Shown here piece by piece: positions 22,855 to 30,534 of a stretch of 30,592 nucleotides of DNA; within the stretch, counting starts at the first letter, position 1, and the number at the start of each line of letters is the position of its first letter. The DNA is taken from contig CAYFUR010000044.1 in NCBI GenBank assembly GCA_964346275.1, forward strand, positions 1-30,592, given 5' to 3'. The position numbers and the translations under genes are program-made. The stretch is from CAYFUR01 sp964346275. GTDB lineage: Bacteria > Sumerlaeota > Sumerlaeia > SLMS01. Below the pieces are notes generated by a model. It was not told the DNA's origin and made no database searches. It saw nothing but the letters and a program-made list of their open reading frames with translations.

Positions 22855-24496
22855 GGCCGAACAATTCCGTTTTCAGATCCGGTTCCTGGTGACGGCCAAT
22901 CAGGCCCCAGAGCAGGCGCCAGTGGCTTTCCTTCGGCTCTCCGGGTTCCTGAACGCTTTCGCTGTCGAAAAAGAACAGGTCCATCGTTTTGCGTTTTGTA
23001 CCGTCTGCCTTGCGTTCGTAGATCCAGGCGTTTTTGAACCACCGGATCGTCTTGGCACCGGTCTCCAGATCTTCTTCCTTTTCCCAAAACGTCCAGAGTG
23101 GCGCATAGCTGCGGTCCATGGGTGCCGCCGATGTATAGAAGAACAGGTGCAGCGCATTGCTTTCTTTCATGTCTTCCAGGTTCTTGGTCTGGCGGAAAAA
23201 GGGGAAATAGAAGCGCGTCCAGACTTCTTCACCGGTGTTGAGGACACGCAGCTGGGTCGACATGAAAGGGATGATATAGCTTCGTGTGAATGTATACTCG
23301 TTATACTTGCTATAACGGTATGTATGAAAGGGCCAGAGAATGGATTTGTTGACGCGGGTCGGGCTGTGGGTCCGTGTATAGAACGGGAAAACCCCGCCGC
23401 CGACGGAGCCCTGCTGGCGAGCTTCTTCGCTGGGTGGGTTGAAGTTTTCGAGCCGTGTTTTGCGCCGAATGAGAAACCAGAGGTAGCGATCCTCGCGGAT
23501 GCCTGTTCGTGTATTGATATCGACGTTGTAAATGGCCAGGGCATAGCCCTGTGAAACGCGATCGCCCACCTCCAGCCGGCCATAGAAGGGAAAGACCATA
23601 TCGAAATCGATATTGGGACGGTTGAAATCGGCATAAAAAGGAATGAACAGGGTCACGTCTTCCTGTTCCGGATTCGTTTTCGAGATTCTTCCTTTCCGGT
23701 AATGCCCGAGGGGCCAGAGCCAGTAGGACCGAAGGAATTCGTCCTCTTTTTTCACCCGCGCAAACAGTGGCCAGATGCGGAAGCCGGAAACCTCTGGGCC
23801 TTTGTAGAGCCCGAAAATCGGCCAGAGGAAGGAAAAGATCTCGTTGTAATCATCCCCTTTGTCGTCGGAGCTATACACAAAAAGCGGCCACAGAAAAAAA
23901 GCGATGCGGTCGCGATTGAAATAACCGCGAAAATCTCCGGCCAGGGGGAAAAGCGCGCCAAAGGTCATCTCGCGCTGGGGAAAGAGCGGCAGGGGAACCC
24001 GCGCGTTCCAGGCATACCAGAAAAAGGGGAAGAGGATTTTATAGCGATGGCCTTCGCCCTGGGATCCCTCGAACCAGAGCGGAAGCAAAAACCGGTCGGA
24101 GACTTCCCTTCCAAAGCGGGTTTCCTTGCGATCATAGTAAATGGGAAAGAGAAAAGCGCGCCTGTAATTCTCCGATCCAACGCGCTCGGGCCGGTAGCGG
24201 TAGTTGAAGATCGGCCAGAGGACATCGATATCCTTGTTTCGGGTTGAGGTGTCGTTGTGATAGTTGAAGAGGGGATGGACGCCGACGTTGAGAGTCGTGG
24301 AGGTGCGCGTGTTCTCGTAGAACGGCCAGGGGGCCCAGGTTTCCTTGTGCGATTCGTCACGGATCGACTCGTATTCCGAGTAGAACGGAAAAAACTGGGC
24401 GAAAGCCGCGAATGGCGCCGCAAGGATGAAAAAGGCCAATGCCGCAAGGAGCAGAAACGGGCGGCCGGAACGGTTTCGCAAGGTTGTGGAACGCAT
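22844..24496 (-). CDS. Exported protein built of repeated aromatic-Pro strands, function unknown
   Basis: I do not recognise a function for this 550-residue protein. A signal peptide is clear (SGRPFLLLAALAFFILAAPFAAFA, cut before QFFPF). The mature part repeats a pattern of hydrophobic-aromatic-Pro-hydrophobic-aromatic every 25-40 residues: LWPIFNY, LFPIYYD, LLPLWFE, LFPFFWY, LFPLAG, LWPLFVY, LWPIFGLY, IWPLFAR, LWPLGHY, LFIPFYA, VFPFYGR, VFPFYTR, LWPFHTY, IIPFMS, YFPFFRQ. The units alternate with charged, Arg/Asp/Glu-rich turns, suggesting a beta-strand repeat such as a barrel, solenoid or surface sheet. ATG 24496 follows the kinase stop by 16 bases, with AAAGG upstream; the longer open frame (to 24814) overlaps the kinase out of frame. 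The end overlaps the converging glycosyltransferase by 11 bases. It is the last gene of the PEGA-kinase operon. Confidence 0.85.
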   Translation of the reverse strand: MRSTTLRNRSGRPFLLLAALAFFILAAPFAAFAQFFPFYSEYESIRDESHKETWAPWPFYENTRTSTTLNVGVHPLFNYHNDTSTRNKDIDVLWPIFNYRYRPERVGSENYRRAFLFPIYYDRKETRFGREVSDRFLLPLWFEGSQGEGHRYKILFPFFWYAWNARVPLPLFPQREMTFGALFPLAGDFRGYFNRDRIAFFLWPLFVYSSDDKGDDYNEIFSFLWPIFGLYKGPEVSGFRIWPLFARVKKEDEFLRSYWLWPLGHYRKGRISKTNPEQEDVTLFIPFYADFNRPNIDFDMVFPFYGRLEVGDRVSQGYALAIYNVDINTRTGIREDRYLWFLIRRKTRLENFNPPSEEARQQGSVGGGVFPFYTRTHSPTRVNKSILWPFHTYRYSKYNEYTFTRSYIIPFMSTQLRVLNTGEEVWTRFYFPFFRQTKNLEDMKESNALHLFFYTSAAPMDRSYAPLWTFWEKEEDLETGAKTIRWFKNAWIYERKADGTKRKTMDLFFFDSESVQEPGEPKESHWRLLWGLIGRHQEPDLKTELFGLKF

Positions 24497-24512
24497 GAAT
24501 TGACTGCCGCCT

Positions 24513-26222
24513 TTACTCTTCCTCGGCGGGTTTTTGGGGAGGAATTTCGATGACAAAGGTTGTCCCGACGTTTTCTTCGGAATGAACCTCAATGGTTCCT
24601 CCCATTTCCTCGATGCATTTCTTGCACATGGGAAGCCCCAGGCCCGTGCCCGAGGAACCCTTTGTGGTGAAGAAAGGATAGAAGATTCTTTCCCGCTTCT
24701 CTTCGGGAATCCCCGTTCCGTTATCGCGCACGGTGATGACCAATCCGTCGTCATCGCGCCGGGACGAGCTGACGAGGATTTCCCCTTCCTGATGTGTGAT
24801 CGCCTCCATGCCATTGACGATCAGGTTCATGAGGGTTCGCTGGAGGCCATCTTCGTCGAGCATGCGCGGCTCGAGGGTCTCTTCGAGGTCCAGTTCGAGG
24901 GTCACGCCTTTCGCAACGAGCTGGTCTTCGATTTCTTCCGCGATGGTGCAGATCATCTCGTTGATATCGACTTCGGTGAGTTCGGGGTCCCGGTGGCTGC
25001 TGTAGTCGAGCATCTCGCGCACGAGCTTTCCGATCTTATCGATTCCGCGAGAGACAACCTGCCACGCCTCCTTGGCACTTTCCACATCGTCTTTATTGAG
25101 GGCGCGTGTGAGGAGCTCCGCTCCGCCCTGGGATAGCAGGAGGATGTTTTTTACGTTGTGGCTGATCCCGCTGACCGTTTCGCCAACAGCGGCGAGGCGT
25201 TCGCGGTGGGCGGCTTCGCGCTGCATCCGCGCGTTGGACAGGGCCACGCCGATTTCTGTCGCGACGATCATGGCGAATTCCAGGTCGTCCTGCTCGAAGG
25301 CCTTGGTCTCTCGTGTGGAATCGAGATGGATGACGCCAATGACGGAATCGCTCAGGATCATCGGGGCGCAGATCGTCGAGCGGATTTCGCCGACGATGAT
25401 CGATTCGCTGGCCTGGAATCGGTCGTCCACCTGGGCATCGCGGCTCAAGACGGCGATGCGCTGGTCGAGTACCTGATTGAGGATCGTGCGCGATACGCGG
25501 ACTTTGTGAGGCACGATCGGCTCGTCGCGATACTTCACGGCGGACACATCGAACTCTTCCGACTCGCGATGATATCGCGTGAGGATCACACCACGGTCCG
25601 CCGCCGGGATAGCCAGAAACAGGACGTCGAGAACACGCTGGAGGATGAATTCCTGGCGCTCGGTATCCAACTCCCGCATGAGTTCGGACAGGCGATAGAG
25701 TGAAGACAGCCTCTGGTTGAGCTTATAAAGCGTCGCCTTGTCGATTTTCTTGTCGGCGACAGAGGAGATGACCGAGGACTTGTCGGCGACGTCTTCCGCC
25801 TTAACGAAAGACTGGGTGGATGGATGGGCGCGATCCGCGTCGTCCTCGAAATCGACGATGTCTTTTCCTTCATAGCTGTGGAGCGCGGATTCTTCGCGGT
25901 CCGCTTCGTTGACGAATTTGAACTCCACGTTTCCAAAGGTGACCAGGTCGCCATGGTGGATTCCCACCTGGGTGACGCGATCGCCATTGACCATACTTCC
26001 ATTGGAGGAATTCAGGTCCTGGAGGATATAGTAGTCGCCACGGCGATCAATGCGGGCGTGGAAGCGCGAAATGGAATCGAGGGCCAGAATAATGTCATTG
26101 CTGGGATGACGGCCGATCGTGGTTTGATCGCCCTTGAGCTCATATTCCTCCTGCATCCCCTGCTGGACATCTTTGGGGACAAGGCGAACGGTTCCTGAGC
26201 GTTTTTCAGCGGCCACGGGCAT
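24513..26222 (-). CDS. FHA-GAF sensor histidine kinase
   Basis: This 569-residue soluble kinase has an N-terminal FHA domain (TIGRHPSNDI, SRFHARI, LNSSNGSMVNG; about residues 30-105), a linker, a GAF domain (about 180-335, ending in VIGVIHLDS and EFAMIVATEIGVAL), and a histidine kinase core: H355 in GISHNVKNILLL, N470 in NLIVNGMEA, DNGTGIP (500-506), YPFFTTK and GTGLGLPM. FHA domains bind phosphothreonine, so it may link Ser/Thr phosphorylation to a two-component pathway, while GAF domains bind small molecules. There is no membrane segment. ATG 26222 is used; GGGAG directly abuts it, so spacing is poor. It is placed 29 bases after the PEGA lipoprotein gene and 16 bases before the repeat protein. 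No response regulator is adjacent. Confidence 0.95.
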   Translation of the reverse strand: MPVAAEKRSGTVRLVPKDVQQGMQEEYELKGDQTTIGRHPSNDIILALDSISRFHARIDRRGDYYILQDLNSSNGSMVNGDRVTQVGIHHGDLVTFGNVEFKFVNEADREESALHSYEGKDIVDFEDDADRAHPSTQSFVKAEDVADKSSVISSVADKKIDKATLYKLNQRLSSLYRLSELMRELDTERQEFILQRVLDVLFLAIPAADRGVILTRYHRESEEFDVSAVKYRDEPIVPHKVRVSRTILNQVLDQRIAVLSRDAQVDDRFQASESIIVGEIRSTICAPMILSDSVIGVIHLDSTRETKAFEQDDLEFAMIVATEIGVALSNARMQREAAHRERLAAVGETVSGISHNVKNILLLSQGGAELLTRALNKDDVESAKEAWQVVSRGIDKIGKLVREMLDYSSHRDPELTEVDINEMICTIAEEIEDQLVAKGVTLELDLEETLEPRMLDEDGLQRTLMNLIVNGMEAITHQEGEILVSSSRRDDDGLVITVRDNGTGIPEEKRERIFYPFFTTKGSSGTGLGLPMCKKCIEEMGGTIEVHSEENVGTTFVIEIPPQKPAEEE

Positions 26223-26251
26223 CTCCCATCGGGGGGTGGGGGGAAGAGCGC

Positions 26252-26659
26252 TTATTGCTCTGTCACTTCAGCATAATTCGGGTCGGGGCGTTCGTCTACT
26301 TTTTCCAACACCAGGTGGACGCGCTTGGTGTCTTTGACGTAGAAGGGCATCATTTCCATGAGCAGGTCGAAGCCGGGCCAGAGCCAGGGAGGCGCGTGGA
26401 ATCGCTCCCGTGTGCCCGCGGTTTCGTAGCCTTCCTTCTTGGCGATAAAGTCGTAATACCAATACCATGTGAAAGGCTGCTCCACCGGCGTGGTGCCGAG
26501 ATTGACGCCATTCATGGTGACCATCGCTTCCGTCGGCTCGCTCGTCACAACCACCTTCGAGCGCACGCATGAACTCAACAGGCCGACGGCCAAGCCCACC
26601 AGCAACATTCCGATCAGGGAGAATCTGATACGATACACGGTTTCCACGCTTTCACCCAT
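26252..26659 (-). CDS. PEGA-domain lipoprotein
   Basis: The 135-residue product begins with a basic N-terminus, a hydrophobic segment (SLIGMLLVGLAVGLL) and a lipobox ending in LLSSC (C31 lipidated). Behind it is a PEGA-type domain: KVVVTSEPTEAMVTMNGVNLGTTP, the usual 'v.S.P.gA.V.inG...G.TP' pattern, followed by FTWYWYYDFIAKKEGYE, the 'y.v...k.GY' half. PEGA domains are small surface-protein modules that may bind peptidoglycan or other envelope partners. The tail (APPWLWPGFDLLMEMMPFYVKDTKRVHLVLEK) carries further strands. It is the first gene of a compact three-gene unit with the FHA-GAF kinase and the repeat protein, and lies downstream of a structured 255-base gap. Function beyond envelope anchoring is inference. 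Confidence 0.9.
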   Translation of the reverse strand: MGESVETVYRIRFSLIGMLLVGLAVGLLSSCVRSKVVVTSEPTEAMVTMNGVNLGTTPVEQPFTWYWYYDFIAKKEGYETAGTRERFHAPPWLWPGFDLLMEMMPFYVKDTKRVHLVLEKVDERPDPNYAEVTEQ

Positions 26660-26747
26660 TTAAGCTCGGCCAAAGAAAGCGCGAAGACGCAAGGGCTGTC
26701 AATAGGGGCGTTGAGGCCGGGCATTGAGGCCGGACCGTTATCGACCC

Positions 26748-26801
26748 TCTCCTCGCCCCCGCAGTCCGGAAGAAGGGACGGGGATGATGGGCGCGAGGAG
26801 A
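26748..26801 (-). other. Inverted repeat in the leader of the PEGA-kinase operon
   Basis: TCTCCTCGC (26748-26756) pairs perfectly with GCGAGGAGA (26793-26801), and CCCCG/CGGGG can form an inner stem. A tandem TTGAGGCCGG repeat with 3 bases between copies lies nearby at 26711-26733. The element lies about 90 bases upstream of the PEGA start and beyond the terminator of the dehydrogenase gene, so it may be a structured leader. Confidence 0.4.
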
Positions 26802-26820
26802 GCCAGGGTGAGGTTCGCAA

Positions 26821-26880
26821 GAGAAAATGGCTCCGTGGCAGGCTGGAGATGAGTGACGCCCGGGAAACTGCCACGGAGCC
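26821..26880 (-). terminator. Intrinsic terminator of the dehydrogenase-like gene
   Basis: GGCTCCGTGGCAG (26829-26841) and CTGCCACGGAGCC (26868-26880) form a perfect 13-bp stem with a 26-base loop. On the minus strand it is followed by ATTTTCTC. It lies 34 bases after the stop at 26915. Confidence 0.85.
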
Positions 26881-26914
26881 CGGTTCGGGGGGTGAGCTTC
26901 GAGGATTCGGGCCT

Positions 26915-28786
26915 TTACCAGATCATCCAGTTATCGACCGATGTGGTTGCCGAAGTGATCTTGAAGATCTTGCCGGTGCTTCCGTCTGGCGTGGTGCTTT
27001 GGGAAGCGAAGACGTAAAGTTCGTCGTTTTCCGACTGGCCGAAGCCCTTCAGGGCATGATCGAAAGGCGGCGAAGCGAGTTGCAGTTCGAGGAGCGTTGG
27101 GGTGGATGCTGCCGGATCCATGTAGAAGAGGCGGCCGCTGGTTGCGCTGAAGCCGAAGTCGCCGGTGACGTAGAGCCCCTGAAGGTCCGGCACATTGGAG
27201 CCCCGGTAAACAAAACCACCGATCACGGAGAGGCCATCATCGTGGTCGTATTCCGCAACCGGCTCGACGAGGCCTGAGGGGATCGGTTCGGTGGGCACGC
27301 TTGTCACGAAACCCGAGCTGGTTCCATTCGGGTCGAAGAAGAAGGAGCCTTCCTTGAGCCGCCATCCGTGGTTGCCCCCAGCAACGGCGAGGTGGACTTC
27401 TTCGACATCGTTCTGGCCGACGTCGCCAAGCCACAGGTCGCCGGTGGAGGAATCGAAGCTGAAAGAGAAGGGGTTTCGGAGTCCCCAGGCATAGATTTCG
27501 TCCAGGCCGCTGGAGCCGACGAAGGGATTGTCGCCGGGAATGCCATACTCGCCATTCGTCGAGTTTGTTCCGTCGACGTCTATGCGCAGGATCGTTCCAT
27601 AGATATTTTCGGGGTTCTGGGCATTGCCCTCGGGATCGTGGCCATCGCCCTGGTCGTCCGCCGATCCGCCATCGCCGAGAGCGATATACAGCATTCCATC
27701 GGGGCCAAAGCGAAGGGTGCCGCCGTCGTGGTTGAAGTTCGGCTCGTCTATACGCAGGAGTTCCCGGCTGCTGCCGCTGTCCACGGTGAAGGGATCCGCG
27801 GAGGTCACCGTCCATTCGCGAATGACGGCCTGGTGGTCCATGTTGGTCCCGCCCGGGAGGGGGGTGGTGACGGTGAAATCCGCCGTGCCGTTCACCGGCT
27901 CGGATGTGTAGGTATAGAAGTTCAGCGTGCCCGAGCCGAAATCGGGATGAACGGCAACTCCAAGAAGGCCGCGTTCGTCAAAAGTCCCCGGTCCAAAGGC
28001 GCCAAGGGTGACAAGGAGGCTGCTGACGTCGAGAACGGGAGAACCGGAAAGGGTGTCGTTATCCAGGAGATAGACTTCTCCGATCTGGTCATAGACAAGA
28101 TTGCGGTTTGTTCCGTCGTTCAGAGGAGCCATTCCAAGAGGGGATGTCAGGCCCGTGGCAATGGTTTGCAGGCCGATGGTGACCGAGCCGGTTGCGATAT
28201 CGGGCAGCGGATTGGTGATTTCCTCGCCGGTGCCGAAAAAGCTGTTCAGTGTGCTTGCCTGGCTGACCCAATTGGCCGGGTCGTTGGTTTCGAGGGCATT
28301 GAGCTGGAGCGTTTCACCGCTGGCCGGAAGAGGGACGAAGTCACTGGAGGATGTCCATTTATTGACCGTCGAGGCCAGACCGGTGCGGCCCCAGCCCGAT
28401 CCTCCATTATTGGACCCGTACTGGAGTCCCGAGATGATGGCACTCCCATTATTGAAATTGCCCGTTCCCTCGTCATAAAGCCATAAGTCGCCCTCCGTGG
28501 CGTTGAGGCCGGAGACGGAAAAGGTCTGTGATTCGCCTCCGGTGAAGGATGTGCCACCGGAGATGGAGGAGGAATAATCAAATCGGTGGCAGAAGGGCAT
28601 ATTGGCCGAAAGGGTCACAGGATCCGGGGAGGTATTCGTGACTTCCACGGTCCCCGTGGAAAGGTCGATTTCGGTGATGCGCAAGTCCTCGACCGCGGAC
28701 AAGGCGGGCGTGGCCAGGGCGGCCGCCAGAATGCCCGCGGCTGTGGCCCGCAGGCGAGAGAGGGGAGTTTTCTTGTAACTGGTCAT
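26915..28786 (-). CDS. Exported glucose/sorbosone dehydrogenase-like (PQQ-type) beta-propeller with N-terminal lamin-tail-like domain
   Basis: The 623-residue product has a signal peptide (LRATAAGILAAALATPALSA), then an about 130-residue domain (LRITEIDLSTGTVEVTNTS, GGESQTFSVSGL) that looks like a lamin-tail/LTD immunoglobulin-like module. From about residue 205 comes the six-bladed glucose/sorbosone dehydrogenase propeller (PF07995): GLTSPLGMAPL, LLGVAVHPDF, NHDGGTLRFGPDGMLYIALGDG (HDGG with the usual catalytic His), NIYGTILRIDVDG, IYAWGLRNPFSFSFD and GDVGQNDVEEV. Related soluble enzymes oxidise aldoses using PQQ and calcium. Secretion points to periplasmic or outside use; the substrate is unknown. 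ATG 28786 was chosen over a GTG at 28792 because GGAGA lies about 8 bases before it. A clear terminator follows. The M16 peptidase gene is 115 bases upstream. Confidence 0.9.
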   Translation of the reverse strand: MTSYKKTPLSRLRATAAGILAAALATPALSAVEDLRITEIDLSTGTVEVTNTSPDPVTLSANMPFCHRFDYSSSISGGTSFTGGESQTFSVSGLNATEGDLWLYDEGTGNFNNGSAIISGLQYGSNNGGSGWGRTGLASTVNKWTSSSDFVPLPASGETLQLNALETNDPANWVSQASTLNSFFGTGEEITNPLPDIATGSVTIGLQTIATGLTSPLGMAPLNDGTNRNLVYDQIGEVYLLDNDTLSGSPVLDVSSLLVTLGAFGPGTFDERGLLGVAVHPDFGSGTLNFYTYTSEPVNGTADFTVTTPLPGGTNMDHQAVIREWTVTSADPFTVDSGSSRELLRIDEPNFNHDGGTLRFGPDGMLYIALGDGGSADDQGDGHDPEGNAQNPENIYGTILRIDVDGTNSTNGEYGIPGDNPFVGSSGLDEIYAWGLRNPFSFSFDSSTGDLWLGDVGQNDVEEVHLAVAGGNHGWRLKEGSFFFDPNGTSSGFVTSVPTEPIPSGLVEPVAEYDHDDGLSVIGGFVYRGSNVPDLQGLYVTGDFGFSATSGRLFYMDPAASTPTLLELQLASPPFDHALKGFGQSENDELYVFASQSTTPDGSTGKIFKITSATTSVDNWMIW

Positions 28787-28865
28787 CTTCACTGTCTCCG
28801 GTAGAAAGTGTCCGGAACGGCATTGTGGCCATTCCTACCGAAGCCAGTGCTTTCATGACGTGAAG

Positions 28866-28895
28866 TTTTTACAAGGAAATAACTTTCGGAATCAA
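28866..28895 (-). promoter_or_regulatory. Candidate sigma-70-like promoter for the dehydrogenase-like gene
   Basis: On the minus strand TTGATT (28895-28890) and TAAAAA (28871-28866) are separated by 18 bases, in the AT-richer gap between the M16 peptidase stop and the dehydrogenase start. Initiation just downstream would give a leader of about 70 bases. The match is by eye and moderate. Confidence 0.35.
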
Positions 28896-28901
28896 AGGCC
28901 T

Positions 28902-30179
28902 TCAGGCGGACACGGGAGGGGTGAAAATCGCATCGAGGCCATTTGTCCGCCCCAGCGGGCCCACCAGGCAGGCCGCCGGCAGCCCGAAGCCAATCACCTC
29001 GCGGCCAATCGCTTGCACGTCCTTGTGGCTCACGGCGCGAAGGCGCTCGATGAATTCTTCGGTGGAAAGATGATCCATGCCATACAGTTCCCGGTCGCCG
29101 TTGACCGCGGCGCGGACGCCGATGGATTCCATGGCGAGAACATGGGCGCGTTCGAGCTGAGCCTTCGCCGTGCGCAACTCTTCCTCCGCCGGCCCCTGAT
29201 CCGCCATGTTCCGAATTTCGTCCAGACAGATCGACATCGCCTCGACGGCATATTCCGCGCGCGTGCTTCCCGATATGGCGAGGTAGCCCGCTTCGTCGAG
29301 GGCGGCCACGGAGCTGCCCACGGAATAGGCGAGTCCGCGCTTTTCGCGAACCTCGTCGAAAAGCCGCGAGCCCATTCCACCGCCGAGAATTGTATCGTAA
29401 ATCATCCAGGCAAAGCGCTCCTCCTGGCATCGCTTGGGCCCCGTGACGCCGAAGCAGAAATTCACCTGCTCCAGGTCCCGATCAATGAGGCTGCGATTGT
29501 GCTGCCCTTCGGCGGGATCCAGCCCGTTCCGGCGCGGAGCTTCGCCGCTCAGGTGGGAAAACTCCCGCTCTGCGAGGCGCAGCGCCTCGTCCCGGTCGAT
29601 AGCGCCAGCGATGGAGAGAACCATGTCGGCGGGGGCCAGGGAGCGCTGCCAGTAATCGAGCAACTCATCGCGCGAATAACCTTCCACCAGGTCCTCGGTT
29701 CCCAGGACCGGGCGGCCGATCGGGTGGGGGAGAAGGAGCGCCTGGGTAAATTGCTCGAAGCACTGGTCCTCGGGGGTATCGTCATACATTGCGATTTCTT
29801 CGAGGATCACATCGCGTTCGCGGTCCACCTCGTTCTCCGGGAATTCCGAGCGGAGAAACATCTCTGCGATGAGGGAAAGCGCTTCCGGGAGGTCGCGGCT
29901 CACCACGCGGCCGTAGAGCTTCACCCAGTCCGTGCTCGTGCAGGCGTTAAACTGGCCGCCCAGGTTGTTCATCGCGGCGGCGAGTTCTTTCCACGAGTAA
30001 TTGGCCGTCCCCTTGAAGAGAAGGTGTTCTCCGAAATGCGTGAGGCCGTTTTCCCCTTCCAGCTCGTGGCGGCTCCCCTGGGCCATCCACAGGCTCAGCG
30101 ATGTCGACCGCGCATCGGGCACGGGATCGAGGAGGATTTTCATGCCGTTGTCGAGCTGGTGGATCGTCAGGCTTTTCAA
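28902..30179 (-). CDS. M16 family zinc metallopeptidase (insulinase/processing-peptidase type)
   Basis: The 425-residue protein has the inverted zinc motif HxxEH: H48-F-G-E51-H52 in GLTHFGEHLLFKGT, with the distant ligand glutamate at about E128 in VILEEIAMYDDTPED. The second half holds the non-catalytic M16 domain with GGGMGSRLFDEVREKRGLAYSV, the Arg/Tyr pair that helps bind substrate. Members such as the YmxG/processing-peptidase group cut peptides or leader sequences. No signal peptide is visible. The start is TTG 30179: it keeps the conserved LTIHQLDNGMKILLDPVP start and has a GGGAGA at good spacing, while ATG 30143 would remove this strand. It is the first gene of the minus-strand series; the dehydrogenase-like gene is 115 bases downstream. 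Confidence 0.95.
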   Translation of the reverse strand: MKSLTIHQLDNGMKILLDPVPDARSTSLSLWMAQGSRHELEGENGLTHFGEHLLFKGTANYSWKELAAAMNNLGGQFNACTSTDWVKLYGRVVSRDLPEALSLIAEMFLRSEFPENEVDRERDVILEEIAMYDDTPEDQCFEQFTQALLLPHPIGRPVLGTEDLVEGYSRDELLDYWQRSLAPADMVLSIAGAIDRDEALRLAEREFSHLSGEAPRRNGLDPAEGQHNRSLIDRDLEQVNFCFGVTGPKRCQEERFAWMIYDTILGGGMGSRLFDEVREKRGLAYSVGSSVAALDEAGYLAISGSTRAEYAVEAMSICLDEIRNMADQGPAEEELRTAKAQLERAHVLAMESIGVRAAVNGDRELYGMDHLSTEEFIERLRAVSHKDVQAIGREVIGFGLPAACLVGPLGRTNGLDAIFTPPVSA

Positions 30180-30185
30180 AAGCTG

Positions 30186-30191
30186 TCTCCC
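30186..30191 (-). promoter_or_regulatory. Ribosome binding site that supports the TTG start of the M16 peptidase
   Basis: GGGAGA on the minus strand stands 6 bases before TTG 30179. It is the strongest site in the area and, together with the conserved N-terminus, decides for the TTG over ATG 30143. Confidence 0.7.
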
Positions 30192-30353
30192 GGAGAGGAC
30201 ATTTTTACGCGGGGCGGCCGCGGAAGGCAGAGCCTATGCAGAAGGGGAGCGCCCCTGTCAATTGCGACGGGAAGAGACGGCAGTTCGATGAGCCGCTTGA
30301 CGCCCCGAATGGTGAAGTCGAAGAAGAAAGCCGGTGCGAAAACCCATTAAGCC
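30192..30353. other. Gap upstream of the M16 peptidase gene, no convincing gene
   Basis: This stretch holds a small AGGGG/CCCCT hairpin (30244-30257) and a 20-codon plus-strand reading (30288-30350) that is very basic (MVKSKKKAGAKTH at its end) but has no recognised family and no clear ribosome binding site. The M16 promoter should lie here on the minus strand; no clear -35/-10 pair was seen. Confidence 0.4.
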
Positions 30354-30455
30354 ATGGCCAGCAAATATACCGATAATGTCTTTCTGAATTGTCCCTTCGA
30401 TTCTGAATACAAATCGCTGAGAAACGCGATCGTCTTTAACTTTATCTACGAATAG
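30354..30455 (+). pseudogene. 5' remnant of an NVF(I/L)NCPFD-type protein family
   Basis: A 33-codon plus-strand reading starts MASKYTDNVFLNCPFDSEYK and continues SLRNAIVFNFIYE before TAG at 30453. From memory, this resembles the N-terminus of a widespread bacterial family of about 200 residues that begins '..Y.dnVFINCPFD..Y.pl..AIvFti.dCGF', with function unknown to me. The resemblance ends right where the family would continue with a CGF-type motif, and downstream frames do not restore it, so this appears to be a decayed or deletion-truncated copy. The surrounding 30355-30475 is clearly richer in A and T than the rest of the window, which fits a foreign origin. There is no clear ribosome binding site. 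Family recall is from memory and should be searched. Confidence 0.6.
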
Positions 30456-30461
30456 CTTACC

Positions 30462-30503
30462 AAATAAGTCAATATCCCCCGGCAGGAATTTGCCTGCCGG
30501 GGG
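30462..30503 (-). terminator. Intrinsic terminator of the minus-strand gene entering from the right edge
   Basis: CCCCCGGCAGG (30476-30486) pairs perfectly with CCTGCCGGGGG (30493-30503) around AATTTG. On the minus strand it is followed by ATATTGACTTATTT, an interrupted T-rich stretch. It lies about 30 bases past the stop of the partial gene at 30535. Confidence 0.75.
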
Positions 30504-30534
30504 GGCGTCTGAATAGCGGGGTGAGTGAAGGTTA

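Noticed and set aside
24497..24814. N-terminal extension of the repeat protein (106 codons) reaching into the kinase gene.
   Set aside because: It overlaps the kinase ATPase domain out of frame, and ATG 24496 directly begins a signal peptide.
27368..28486. A 372-codon plus-strand frame opposite the dehydrogenase-like gene.
   Set aside because: The minus frame has signal peptide and propeller motifs; this one is an antisense shadow.
28860..30350. A 496-codon plus-strand open frame opposite the M16 peptidase gene.
   Set aside because: The minus strand carries the full HxxEH peptidase with a good ribosome binding site; the plus frame shows no motif.
30288..30350. A 20-codon basic peptide reading just before the NVFLNCPFD remnant.
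   Set aside because: No clear ribosome binding site, no family, and the length is within chance expectation.
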